Assembly: GCA_934373635.1 (NCBI GenBank)
Contig: CAKROZ010000003.1
Location: 82,471 to 146,470 of the forward strand
Length of the DNA stretch: 64,000 nt
Source of the DNA: an uncultured Eubacteriales bacterium
GTDB lineage: Bacteria > Bacillota > Clostridia > Oscillospirales > CAG-272
Direction: 5' to 3'
How positions within the stretch are numbered: the first letter of the stretch is position 1; each line of letters begins with the position of its first letter. The notes beneath the pieces were generated by a model, which worked only from the letters and a program-made list of their open reading frames with translations, ran no database searches and was not told the DNA's origin. This document shows positions 45,573-53,636 of the stretch, in pieces. A program made the translations under genes and the position numbers.

Positions 45573-46025
45573 TTACCTTTTCTTAAACACATCGTAGAGC
45601 TTTTCTCTGATATGCTCCGCCTCTCCCGCGCGAGCGACAAAAAGAATGGTGTCGTCTCCCGCCACACTGCCGAGAATCTCCGGCAGGGAAAGTCCGTCCA
45701 CACAGCTTGCGAGCGCGTTTGCCATACCGGGAAGCGTGCGCAAGATGATGATGTTATCCGAAATCTCAATCCTTGTGATCGCAGCGGCGAGAGTCGAATT
45801 CAAAACAGGGGTCGGCGGCTCCTTTCTGAGGTTCGGCAAAACATATTTATAGGTTCCGCGCTCGGTCAGCCCCTTGACGAGCTTCATCTCCTTGATATCG
45901 CGGGAAACCGTGGTCTGCGTCACGTCGAAGCCCGCCTCCTTCAGGCGTTCCTGCAACGTGGTTTGCGTATCGATTTCATATTTCTCGATAAGCTCGAGAA
46001 TTTTATTCTGACGGGTACGTTTCAT
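45573..46025 (-). CDS. argR: Arginine repressor
   Basis: A 150-aa hexameric regulator of arginine metabolism. The N-terminal winged helix (1-70) includes ERLKEAGFDVTQTTVSRDIKEM and the C-terminal domain has the arginine-binding GTVAGDDTILF-like block (GSVAGDDTILFVAR). The ATG at 46025 gives the standard MKRTRQNKI start. No arg biosynthesis genes are in the window. Confidence 0.95.
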   Translation of the reverse strand: MKRTRQNKILELIEKYEIDTQTTLQERLKEAGFDVTQTTVSRDIKEMKLVKGLTERGTYKYVLPNLRKEPPTPVLNSTLAAAITRIEISDNIIILRTLPGMANALASCVDGLSLPEILGSVAGDDTILFVARAGEAEHIREKLYDVFKKR

Positions 46026-46106
46026 AATGATGTCCTTTCTGTATTCGGCGGGTTGCACCGCCCCGAAAAAAATCGGAAGGCACGGGGCACGTAAGCCGCA
46101 CATCGG

Positions 46107-46949
46107 TTATATTTCTTCCAGTTTCCGCATCTTCGAAAACAGTGCGGAAAAGGTATCGTTTTCACGGAAGGTCAAAAGTTTCAGAGAGCGCTCGGCGCGA
46201 CGGATCGCGCAGGTCTCCCCGGGATAGAGGGTGTCGAACGGTCTTCCGTCCACTGAGAGTCCGAGGGGTACCTCACCCGCGGTGAGAGTAAGTCTTTCCT
46301 CCGGAGAAAATACGATGGAGCGATTGAAGAAGGAATGGGGGCAGACGGGGGTCACGGTGATCGACGGGACGCTGTGCGCGACGATGGGACCGCCGGCGGA
46401 AAGCGAATATGCGGTAGAGCCCGTCGGCGTGGAAAAAATCAGGCCGTCCGCGCGATAGGAAACGCTCTCCCCCGCCTCGGTATGAAGGCGCAGTGTCGCG
46501 AGCCCGACCGCGCCGTCATGCGACGCGAATACCTCATTGACCGCATAGCGCGCGGAGGGCACTTCCCGTCCCTCCCGCAAAACGGAGACGGTCAAAAGCA
46601 TCTCTTCTCTGACGGTATACTCGCCGCGAAACAGACGGTCGAGTCGGTCAAGCTGCGAGGGGTCGAGCTCGGCAAGGTAGCCGAGCTTTCCGAGATTGAC
46701 GCCGAGGACGGGAACACCCGCCGCGACGGCATCGACCGAAGCGTCGAGAATCGAGCCGTCCCCGCCGACGACCAAGAACAGGTCGGGGGCGTCGGGAAAG
46801 CTCTCCGAGGCGAGCGTCGGAAACGTCCCGCGGTACTGCGGCGGAAGTGTGACCGTCGCGCCGTTTTTCGACAGGCGGTCGACGATCTCTCCCGTAACGC
46901 GGAGCGTCGGGTCTTTTTTCGGATTTGGCAACAGAGCGATTCGCTTCAC
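46107..46949 (-). CDS. nadK: NAD kinase
   Basis: A 280-aa enzyme phosphorylating NAD to NADP. The GGDGS motif (LVVGGDGSILDAS) and the later NE-x-D-like (YAVNEVFASH) and GSTAYSLSAGGPIV blocks are present. I take GTG at 46949 as the start: GGAGAG lies upstream and the conserved opening VKRIALLPNPKKD follows. This GTG overlaps the tlyA stop by 4 bases (GTGA), indicating coupling. Confidence 0.93.
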   Translation of the reverse strand: MKRIALLPNPKKDPTLRVTGEIVDRLSKNGATVTLPPQYRGTFPTLASESFPDAPDLFLVVGGDGSILDASVDAVAAGVPVLGVNLGKLGYLAELDPSQLDRLDRLFRGEYTVREEMLLTVSVLREGREVPSARYAVNEVFASHDGAVGLATLRLHTEAGESVSYRADGLIFSTPTGSTAYSLSAGGPIVAHSVPSITVTPVCPHSFFNRSIVFSPEERLTLTAGEVPLGLSVDGRPFDTLYPGETCAIRRAERSLKLLTFRENDTFSALFSKMRKLEEI

Positions 46950-47698
46950 GGCTGTCTCTCCTTTCGGGATTCCCCTTTGGTAAAATGAACGAGATATTCG
47001 GTATTTCCGTCTCCGCCGAGTATCGGAGACACCATCCTGCCCCGAACGGCAAAGCCGTATTGCACGGCAAAGGCACACACGCGGCGAAGTGCGTCCTCGC
47101 GAAGCAGCTTGTCCTTCACAATTCCGCCTTTCCCGACACCGGAGCGTCCCACCTCAAACTGCGGCTTGACAAGGCAGACAAAATCGGCGTTGTCGTCGAG
47201 CGTGCGATAAACGGCGGGAATGATGTGCGTGGCGGAGATAAAAGAAACGTCCATCACGCAAAGGTCGGGAACATACGGAAGGTCGTCGCGCGTCATATAT
47301 CTTGCATTGTAGTTTTCCATCACGTGGACACGACGGTCGGCGCGAAGAGAGGAAACGAGCTGTCCCGACCCGACATCGGCGGCAATCACGCGCTCGGCAC
47401 CGTTCTGAAGCAGGCAGTCGGTAAAACCGCCGCTCGACGCACCGATGTCCAGTGCATACCGCCCGCGAACGGGAATTCCGAAGGTGAGAAGTGCCCCCTC
47501 GAGCTTGTACCCGCCTCGCCCGACATATTTTTTTCTGCCGTGGTCGAGAAAAATCTTCTCTTCCCGCCCCGTCACGTCGAAAGCGGGCTTCGTGATTGTC
47601 TTTCCGTCCAAGAAGACCGCGCCGTCCGAGATGAAGGACTTCGCCTCACTGCGGCTCCCCGCGAATCCGTTCTCGAACAAAAAAACATCAAGTCTCAT
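46946..47698 (-). CDS. tlyA: TlyA-family rRNA 2'-O-methyltransferase
   Basis: A 250-aa protein with an N-terminal S4 RNA-binding domain (RLDVFLFENGFAGSRSEAKSFI) and a C-terminal FtsJ-like methyltransferase domain with the AdoMet loop ALDIGASSGGFTDCLLQ. In other bacteria TlyA methylates 16S and/or 23S rRNA cytidines; whether both are targets here is unknown. Its ATG lies inside the end of xseB (11-base overlap). Confidence 0.92.
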   Translation of the reverse strand: MRLDVFLFENGFAGSRSEAKSFISDGAVFLDGKTITKPAFDVTGREEKIFLDHGRKKYVGRGGYKLEGALLTFGIPVRGRYALDIGASSGGFTDCLLQNGAERVIAADVGSGQLVSSLRADRRVHVMENYNARYMTRDDLPYVPDLCVMDVSFISATHIIPAVYRTLDDNADFVCLVKPQFEVGRSGVGKGGIVKDKLLREDALRRVCAFAVQYGFAVRGRMVSPILGGDGNTEYLVHFTKGESRKERQP

Positions 47699-47927
47699 CG
47701 GGAGCGGCAAACGGGGCGTCGGTCACCGTGCCCCCTTCTCCTTCTGTCAGGATCCGCACCTTCTGCTCGGCGTCCTCCAGCCGTTCGTTGCAGAAGCGGA
47801 CGAGTCCGACCGCCTCCTCGTAGGCGGCGAGCGCCTCGGAGAGCGGAAGAGAGCCTCCCTCCAAGCGTCGGACCGTAGCGTCGAGCTTTTCCATTGCGCT
47901 CTCGAATGTCATCGTTTCGTCTTTCAT
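47688..47927 (-). CDS. xseB: Exodeoxyribonuclease VII small subunit
   Basis: A 79-aa helical protein pairing with XseA to form the single-strand exonuclease. MTFESAMEKLDATVRRLEGGSLPLSEALAAYEEAVGLVRFC is the family signature. The start overlaps the xseA stop by 4 bases and the end overlaps tlyA by 11. ispA and dxs, which often sit between xseB and tlyA, are missing. Confidence 0.95.
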   Translation of the reverse strand: MKDETMTFESAMEKLDATVRRLEGGSLPLSEALAAYEEAVGLVRFCNERLEDAEQKVRILTEGEGGTVTDAPFAAPDET

Positions 47928-49171
47928 TCTGTTCTCTCCCCTTCGTATGGTTTGGATTCTTTGATGCTTGCGACCGCCACGCCGTCGGCAAACAGGAGGG
48001 TCAGGTCTTCCCCGACACTCGCCTCGCGCACCGAGGAGATCGGGTGTCCGTCACGCTCTGGCACGCAAAAGCCGCGGGTCAGCACCGACATCGGATCGAG
48101 TGCCTGCGCCTTCCCCGCAAGGAGTGCGAGAGACGCGCGCGCTTTTTCCGTGTTTATGCGCACGGCGGTATCTGCCCTCTCGCGAAGGGAGCGTACCGCG
48201 TCATAAAAAGGCGTCAGGATTGTCTCGGGCTCCGTGAGCGGACGGCGGGCGGCAAGCGCGTCGAGCCGTTCCCTTTTCCGCCCGACGAAGGCGGTGAGGG
48301 CGGCATCGAGCCGATCCTTCGTCCTGTCGAGAGAAAGCAACAATTCCTTTCGGTCGGGGACGGCGATCTCCGCCGCGGCGGAGGGAGTCGGCGCACGCAG
48401 GTCGGCAACAAAATCGCAGATGGTGAAATCGATCTCGTGCCCGACGGCGGAGATCACGGGAACCGTCATGTCGTAGATCTTCCGCGCGAGCGCCTCGCTG
48501 TTGAACGCCCAAAGGTCCTCGATGGAGCCGCCGCCGCGACCGATAATGACGGTATCGCAAAGTCGGCTCTCCTCGAAAAAGTCAAGGGCGGCAAGGAGAG
48601 AGGGCACCGCTCCCTCCCCCTGTACGAGCGCGGGATAGAGATAAATTTTCGTTGCGGGAAATCTGCGCGCGGTGATATGGAGAATGTCGCGGATCGCCGC
48701 GCCCGTCGGCGAAGTGATAACGCCGAGGGCACGCGGAATCTTCGGAATACTGCGCTTATGCGCTTCGTCGAAGAGTCCCTCTGCCCGCAGTTTTTCTTTC
48801 AGTTGTTCATAGGCGAGATACAGGGCGCCGACGCCGTCGGGCTGCATCGCGTTGACATAGAGCTGATAGCTTCCGCCCTTCGTATACACCGACACCGAGC
48901 CGAACAGAATGACGCGCATCCCGTCCGCGGGTCGGAAGGCGAGGCGCGCGGCGGCGGAGCGGAACATCACCGCCCGTATCTGCCCCTCCTCATCCTTTAA
49001 GGAAAAGTACAGATGTCCGCTCGTATGGGACACGAAATTGGAGATCTCCCCCTTCACCGTCACGCGGGTCAGGCGGGGATCCGCCTCCATCATCGACTTG
49101 ATATAGCCGTTCAGCTCGGAGACGGAAAAGGGCTCTGGCGTCTGCCGTTCCCTGAGCGAGGACAGGTCCAT
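47924..49171 (-). CDS. xseA: Exodeoxyribonuclease VII large subunit
   Basis: A 415-aa catalytic subunit. The N-terminal OB fold carries FSVSELNGYIKSMMEADPRL and the nuclease domain has PKIPRALGVITSPTGAAIRDI and GRGGGSIEDLWAFN. A long coiled coil (about 255-360) binds XseB copies. The ATG at 49171 is chosen because GGAG and the conserved opening follow normal spacing; the longer frame runs back into the TsaD-like gene. Confidence 0.95.
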   Translation of the reverse strand: MDLSSLRERQTPEPFSVSELNGYIKSMMEADPRLTRVTVKGEISNFVSHTSGHLYFSLKDEEGQIRAVMFRSAAARLAFRPADGMRVILFGSVSVYTKGGSYQLYVNAMQPDGVGALYLAYEQLKEKLRAEGLFDEAHKRSIPKIPRALGVITSPTGAAIRDILHITARRFPATKIYLYPALVQGEGAVPSLLAALDFFEESRLCDTVIIGRGGGSIEDLWAFNSEALARKIYDMTVPVISAVGHEIDFTICDFVADLRAPTPSAAAEIAVPDRKELLLSLDRTKDRLDAALTAFVGRKRERLDALAARRPLTEPETILTPFYDAVRSLRERADTAVRINTEKARASLALLAGKAQALDPMSVLTRGFCVPERDGHPISSVREASVGEDLTLLFADGVAVASIKESKPYEGERTE

Positions 49172-49184
49172 GGGGTTCTCCTTT

Positions 49185-50189
49185 CTAAGAAAAGTCGACG
49201 CCGTATCGTCTCGCCGTGAGCGCCGCGATCCCGACGGCGTTGTCCGCCGAGAGTGCGGGAATCGCAAACGCCGCGTCAAAGGCTTCGGCAAGGCGTGCTT
49301 TCAGAATCGAATTGCTCATGACCCCGCCGACAAAGAGGACGGGGGCGTCGCCGTTTTCAAGGATAGCGCGTCTTGTCACGCCCTCGATGGCGTCGCAGAG
49401 ATACGAGAGGGTGAACGCGGCGGTGAGGGGTGCGTCGTTTGTCTCGCGATAGAGTTTCTCCGCGAGATTTTCAAGTCCCGAAAGGGACGCATACGTGCTT
49501 CGGATCCTCGGATGCTTTTTCGGCAGGGGGGTCTTATTTTCCTTTGCGAGCGCCTCAAGCGGAGCTCCCGCGGGAAAGGGCAATCCCATCATCACGCCGA
49601 TGCGATCGATCGCCTGCCCGGCGTGAAGATCGTCCGTCCCGCCGATCTCGCGGGTGAGAAATTCATCCCCCGCCATGCGGACGGAGAGAAGGTCGGTCGT
49701 CCCGCCCGAAATATGGAACGCGTAAAAATCGCGTGCAAGCAGATCCCACCGCCCCGAAGAAACGATCGCCGCCATCATATGCCCGCACTGATGCGAGAAA
49801 GAATAGAGTGGGACGTCCGTCGCGGCAGAGATGCTCTCCGCCGCCGCCCGACCGACAAGGAAGCAGGGCATGTAGGAGCCCTCTCTCGCGCGCGGACGCG
49901 TGCTCACGCCGACGGCGAGGAGAGGACGTCCGCGAAGAACGTCCTTTGCCTCCTCCATTGCGGAGGGAAGATTTTTGACATGGGCGAACACGGCGTCCGA
50001 CTGCCGCAGTCCGCACTCCCCGCTCTTCACGGGAAGAGGGCGCTTGATGTTGGCGAGCACCTCACCGGCGACGGAGAAAATGCCGACCGAGGTGGTATAG
50101 TTGCTCGTATCGATCCCGAGAAAAACGCCCCGCTCGGGCAAGGGACGAAAGGCGTCGCCCGTGAGAGAAGAACACATGTCTCCGCTCAT
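49185..50189 (-). CDS. TsaD/Kae1-like (peptidase M22 family) paralogue
   Basis: A 334-aa ASKHA-fold protein of the TsaD superfamily. The opening GIDTSNYTTSVGIFS and the metal motif HQCGH (His133, His137) are kept, as is SADNAVGIAALTA near the end. But the canonical TsaD block with GPGLVGSL is replaced by VGVSTRPRAREGSYMPCFLVG, so it is likely the clostridial paralogue, whose function is not established, rather than TsaD itself. Its ATG overlaps the nusB stop by 4 bases. Confidence 0.8.
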   Translation of the reverse strand: MSGDMCSSLTGDAFRPLPERGVFLGIDTSNYTTSVGIFSVAGEVLANIKRPLPVKSGECGLRQSDAVFAHVKNLPSAMEEAKDVLRGRPLLAVGVSTRPRAREGSYMPCFLVGRAAAESISAATDVPLYSFSHQCGHMMAAIVSSGRWDLLARDFYAFHISGGTTDLLSVRMAGDEFLTREIGGTDDLHAGQAIDRIGVMMGLPFPAGAPLEALAKENKTPLPKKHPRIRSTYASLSGLENLAEKLYRETNDAPLTAAFTLSYLCDAIEGVTRRAILENGDAPVLFVGGVMSNSILKARLAEAFDAAFAIPALSADNAVGIAALTARRYGVDFS

Positions 50190-50593
50190 TCCTTTTTCCC
50201 GAGTTTATCGGCGGCGGCATTCAGCACGCCGTTGACGAAAACATACGCCTTTTCATCGTCGAATTTTTTCGAGAGTTCGATTCCCTCGTTGATCGTGACC
50301 TTCGCGGGAATGTCCTCACAGAACATCAGCTCGTACACCCCGAGGCGAAGGATCGCCGTCGACGCGGTGGAGACGCGCTCCCGCTTCCATCCGACGAGGC
50401 AATCGCCGATCACGGCGTCGATCTCCTCGCGATGCTCGCGCACGCCGAAAAACACCCGTTTGACGTAATCGTCGGTCTCGAGCTCCCGCTCCTCCGTCGC
50501 AAGGGTATAGATCTCCTCGGCGTCGTCGTTCTTTCTCGCCGCGTCCTCAAAGAGAAGGAGAAAGGCGTTTTCCCGCGCGGTTTTTCTGTTCAT
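50186..50593 (-). CDS. nusB: Transcription antitermination factor NusB
   Basis: A 135-aa helical RNA-binding protein that with NusE binds boxA in rRNA operons. ARENAFLLLFEDA at the start and AILRLGVYELMF ... PAKVTINEGIELSKKFDDEKAYVFVNGVLN near the end are diagnostic. First gene of the long run towards dnaE, behind a TTGACA-17-TATAAT promoter. Confidence 0.95.
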   Translation of the reverse strand: MNRKTARENAFLLLFEDAARKNDDAEEIYTLATEERELETDDYVKRVFFGVREHREEIDAVIGDCLVGWKRERVSTASTAILRLGVYELMFCEDIPAKVTINEGIELSKKFDDEKAYVFVNGVLNAAADKLGKKE

Positions 50594-50631
50594 GGTTTGC
50601 CTCCGAAAGATATAAATAAAGTTTCTTAAAT

Positions 50632-50660
50632 ATTATAATATTTTTTTTTCGCTTTGTCAA
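50632..50660 (-). promoter_or_regulatory. Promoter of the nusB-dnaE run
   Basis: Minus-strand TTGACA (50655-50660), 17 bp, TATAAT (50632-50637). The spacer has a nine-A tract (minus strand). Confidence 0.75.
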
Positions 50661-50739
50661 GGCGTTTTTCCCTCTTTCGCGAAAAAGTGTATTTCCCGTC
50701 GTAAGGACATGAAGAAAAGGAATTTTTCCGTTTTTCCTC

Positions 50740-50768
50740 TTGAAATACGGAGGCGGATATGCTATAAT
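50740..50768 (+). promoter_or_regulatory. Promoter of the DUF/TraX pair
   Basis: TTGAAA (50740-50745), 17 bp, TATAAT (50763-50768). Confidence 0.7.
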
Positions 50769-50817
50769 CGTAGTTAGTTTGCCGCGGCACGCGCCGCGAC
50801 CTTATCGGAGGTACTCC

Positions 50818-51276
50818 ATGCGCCGAGTATTCAGGCTGATCGAGACGGGGGCACTCTATACCGTCCTCATCACTTCCCTTTTCATGCTCTTTTCCGCGCT
50901 TTCCGGACTTTCTTCTCCCGCCATTACCGCAGGAAGATTCTTTATTATCCTCGGTTTCGGAATGTTGCTTTCCGTCGCAGGACTTCTCTTTGAAGTGAAG
51001 AATTTGCCTTATTTTGTAAAGCTTATTTTGCATTATGCGGTTGCACTGGTTGCTTTTATCCTGCTTTTTGTTGTCATCGGCAATCTTGCGGCGCGCGGTG
51101 TTGCGACGGTTTTTGCCGTGTCCGTGTTTTTTACCGCGCTGTATTTTCTCGTTTTCTTTCTCGTTCGTCTCGTCCGCCGTCTTCTTGAAAAGCACACGGG
51201 CGACACCGAAAAAAGAGACGGGACGGGAGAGGAGAAAAAGGACGAGAACGGCTATACGCCCCGCTATCGCTTATGA
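50818..51276 (+). CDS. Four-helix membrane protein, DUF3021-like
   Basis: A 152-aa protein with four hydrophobic helices, about residues 12-32, 38-58, 68-88 and 98-120, and a charged Lys/Glu-rich tail. The layout resembles DUF3021 proteins of unknown function, but no decisive motif is visible. The ATG at 50818 has GGAGGT upstream. The stop overlaps the start of the TraX-like gene by 4 bases, so the two are coupled. Confidence 0.65.
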   Translation: MRRVFRLIETGALYTVLITSLFMLFSALSGLSSPAITAGRFFIILGFGMLLSVAGLLFEVKNLPYFVKLILHYAVALVAFILLFVVIGNLAARGVATVFAVSVFFTALYFLVFFLVRLVRRLLEKHTGDTEKRDGTGEEKKDENGYTPRYRL

Positions 51277-51977
51277 ATTTGAAAACTTCCTTCTTCAATC
51301 GTAACGTCTTAAAATTCATTGCTTTCGCGACGATGCTCGCCGATCATGCGGCAGTGCTCCTCTTCGACGGATTCCTTCCCCTTCGCATCATCGGGCGGCT
51401 TTCCTTCCCGATCTTCGCCTACATGATCGCGGAGGGATGCCGTTACACCTCGAATCGGCGCCGCTACTTCTTGCGCCTCTTTGTGCTCGGCGTTCTCTGC
51501 AATCTCATTTATTTTGTCGCCTCGAAGCAATTGACCTTCTCCATTCTCATTACCTTCTCTCTGTCGATCCTGCTCATCTCTGCCGTCGACGCGTTTCGCT
51601 CGCAACGGGAAACCGGGCACATCCCCGTGCTCCCCGTCCTCGGCATGGCCGCCCTGATCGCCGTCGCGTATTTTCTCGGCGGGGTGACCTCTCCTCTGCG
51701 CACCTTCGGCGTCACGCTCGATTACGGAATTCTCGGCGTTCTGACGCCCGTCCTTCTCTATTGTCTTCCCGAAAAGCGGGAGAAGCTCGTGATGCTCGGT
51801 GCGGCAATGATTGCCGAAACGCTGTGCACCGCATGGTATCAGGTCTTCTCTCTTCTCGCAATTCCCCTGCTCTATTTTTATAACGGAGAGCCCGGGTCAC
51901 CCCGATGGAAATACTTTTTCTATCTCGGCTACCCTCTTCATCTTTTACTCCTCGCGGCGCTCTCGATGCTTCTCTGA
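51273..51977 (+). CDS. TraX-family membrane protein
   Basis: A 234-aa polytopic protein with about seven hydrophobic segments. The start, NVLKFIAFATMLADHAAVLLFDG ... IIGRLSFPIFAYMIAEGCRYT, matches the TraX family, named after an F-plasmid pilin acetyltransferase. Chromosomal Firmicutes members have no proven role; membrane acyl transfer is a guess from the family. It lies 22 bases before tRNA-Leu. Confidence 0.85.
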   Translation: MNLKTSFFNRNVLKFIAFATMLADHAAVLLFDGFLPLRIIGRLSFPIFAYMIAEGCRYTSNRRRYFLRLFVLGVLCNLIYFVASKQLTFSILITFSLSILLISAVDAFRSQRETGHIPVLPVLGMAALIAVAYFLGGVTSPLRTFGVTLDYGILGVLTPVLLYCLPEKREKLVMLGAAMIAETLCTAWYQVFSLLAIPLLYFYNGEPGSPRWKYFFYLGYPLHLLLLAALSMLL

Positions 51978-51999
51978 GCGTCGGTGCCGCGAACTTTCC

Positions 52000-52082
52000 G
52001 CGGGCGTGGCGGAATTGGCAGACGCGCCGGACTTAGGATCCGGTGGGCAACCATGCAGGTTCGACCCCTGTCGCCCGCACCA
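52000..52082 (+). tRNA. tRNA-Leu (anticodon UAG)
   Basis: An 83-nt class II tRNA. The acceptor stem GCGGGCG pairs perfectly with CGCCCGC, the anticodon loop is ACTTAGGAT within CCGG/CCGG, a variable arm (GTGGGCAACCATGC) is present, and the CCA end is encoded at 52080-52082. It reads CUA and, by wobble, other CUN codons. Confidence 0.97.
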
Positions 52083-52110
52083 AAAAAGCACCCGGCGGGT
52101 GCTTTTTTTC
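52083..52110 (+). terminator. Terminator after tRNA-Leu
   Basis: AAAAAAGCACCC pairs with GGGTGCTTTTTTT around GGC, a perfect rho-independent terminator. Confidence 0.92.
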
Positions 52111-52200
52111 GAAGGCGCCGATATTCGCCCCCGTGTCCCGCTGTCAGAGATATGACAAAACGGGTACGCGGGTTTTGCGGCGCTCCCGACAACGAAAACG

Positions 52201-52323
52201 GGCTGCCGCACGAATCGCACACCAAGCGTAAATTTGAATCCATATACAAAAATGACCGAGAAATCAAGATGATTCTCGGTCATTTTTCGTTTGTATATAG
52301 AAAAAATACTGAATGCGACAGCC
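52201..52323. mobile_element. MITE-like palindromic element
   Basis: Ends GGCTGCCGCA (52201-52210) and TGCGACAGCC (52314-52323) are inverted repeats with one mismatch. Between them a long stem forms: ATATACAAAAATGACCGAGAA (52242-52262) pairs with TTCTCGGTCATTTTTCG (52273-52289) and TTTGTATAT (52290-52298). It encodes no protein. It lies in the 392-base gap between tRNA-Leu and the AlaX-like gene. Confidence 0.5.
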
Positions 52324-52385
52324 TCTTTTATTGCCGAATGCGGCCGCCTCTTTTATTACCGAATGTGTCAGCTTCTTTTGTTATA
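52311..52385. repeat. Three tandem 25-bp repeats
   Basis: The units at 52311, 52336 and 52361 all follow GAATGYGnCnGCYTCTTTTRTT. The first contains the right end of the MITE-like element. The reverse complement of 52314-52330 recurs exactly at 28304-28320. Nothing else was recognised up to 52474. Confidence 0.75.
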
Positions 52386-52474
52386 GGGAACCGGTGATGT
52401 CGAAACATCCGCGGGCGCGAAAAACGCATTTTATTTCCATTTACTTTCTTACTTCAATTTGTTTCGGAAGCGTA

Positions 52475-53620
52475 CTACTCTGCGAAATAGTTCCGAATGT
52501 CCTCTTCGCTTTTGCGGAAGGTTCCCATGACCATGTTTCCCCTGCCGCCGCCCTTGCCTTCGAGGGCGGCGTTGATCTCTCGCACCGTCTGCGAGAGATC
52601 CCCCCCGCGCACGGCGATCAGATAGGAAAAACCGTCCTTCGTCGGGGAGAGCGCCACGATCTTGCCGTCGACCCGCCCCATCGCGGTGTTGGCAAAGGCG
52701 CGAAGCTCGTCATAGCTCGCGTCGGGAAAGACGCGGACGAGGTTGCCCTCGGTCCTCGGAAGCTCTTCGCCTTCCTTTTTCATCTGACCGAGCCGCAGCT
52801 CCCGATAGGAACGGGTAAGGGCGGCGGTATCGGCAAGAAGCTTTTCCGTCGCGGTAACGAGCTCGGTCTGCTTTTCCGACAGGAGGGCGGACAGTGCCGC
52901 CGTCGTGCGATAGCGCATACGGTAATCGGCGAGTGCGCGAAGTCCCGCCTTCATATGCAGACGGACTCCGCCCTTGTATTTTTCGGCGTCCAGAATTTTG
53001 ATGCACCCGATCTCCCCCGTGCGGGCGACATGGGGCGCACAGCAGGCGCAAACATCCACGCCCTCAATCGTCACGATGCGGACGTTCTCGGTCAGGGCGA
53101 GCTTCGACCGATAGTTCAGCTCACGGAGCACCGCCTCGGGGGGATATTCCGCAGTGACGCGAAGGTTTTTCATGACCGCCTCGTTTGCCAAGGTCTCGAT
53201 ACGGTCGAGCTCCTCTCTCGTCGGCACGCCGTCAAAGTCGAGCGTCGTATCCTCTGCTCCGAGATGAAAACCGACATTGTGATAGCCGAAATGCGAGAAG
53301 AAAAGTCCCGAGAGGATATGCTCCGCGGTATGCTGCTTCATCTTGTCGTAGCGTTCCGCGAAATCGAGTCTTCCGACGGCGCGGGCGCCGACAGGAAGGG
53401 GTGCGTCGGTGATATGGAAGATCTCCCCGTCGGCAAGGCGCGCGCCGAGGACTCTCACTCCGTCGAGCGTCCCGGTATCCGCGCTCTGTCCTCCCTCTTC
53501 AGGGAAGAAGGCGGTGCGGTCGAGAAGGATCTCGTAGCGGTCGCCTTTCTCTGTCGCGCCGCGCACGGTCGCTTCAAATTCCGAAAGATATGCATCGAAA
53601 TCGTAAAGTTTTGTTGTCAT
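52475..53620 (-). CDS. AlaX-like alanyl-tRNA editing protein with DHHA1 domain
   Basis: A 381-aa stand-alone relative of the editing part of AlaRS, likely hydrolysing mischarged Ser- or Gly-tRNA-Ala. The zinc motifs are complete: HTAEH at residues 97-101 and CCAPH at 193-197. An N-terminal beta domain with FFPEEGGQSADTG precedes them. A C-terminal part (about 290-381) with a GGGRGNMVMGTF ending matches the DHHA1 domain, which binds tRNA. The ATG at 53620 has GGGGGAG upstream. It lies 16 bases after the methyltransferase gene. Confidence 0.9.
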   Translation of the reverse strand: MTTKLYDFDAYLSEFEATVRGATEKGDRYEILLDRTAFFPEEGGQSADTGTLDGVRVLGARLADGEIFHITDAPLPVGARAVGRLDFAERYDKMKQHTAEHILSGLFFSHFGYHNVGFHLGAEDTTLDFDGVPTREELDRIETLANEAVMKNLRVTAEYPPEAVLRELNYRSKLALTENVRIVTIEGVDVCACCAPHVARTGEIGCIKILDAEKYKGGVRLHMKAGLRALADYRMRYRTTAALSALLSEKQTELVTATEKLLADTAALTRSYRELRLGQMKKEGEELPRTEGNLVRVFPDASYDELRAFANTAMGRVDGKIVALSPTKDGFSYLIAVRGGDLSQTVREINAALEGKGGGRGNMVMGTFRKSEEDIRNYFAE

Positions 53621-53636
53621 ATCTCCCCCTTTTCGA

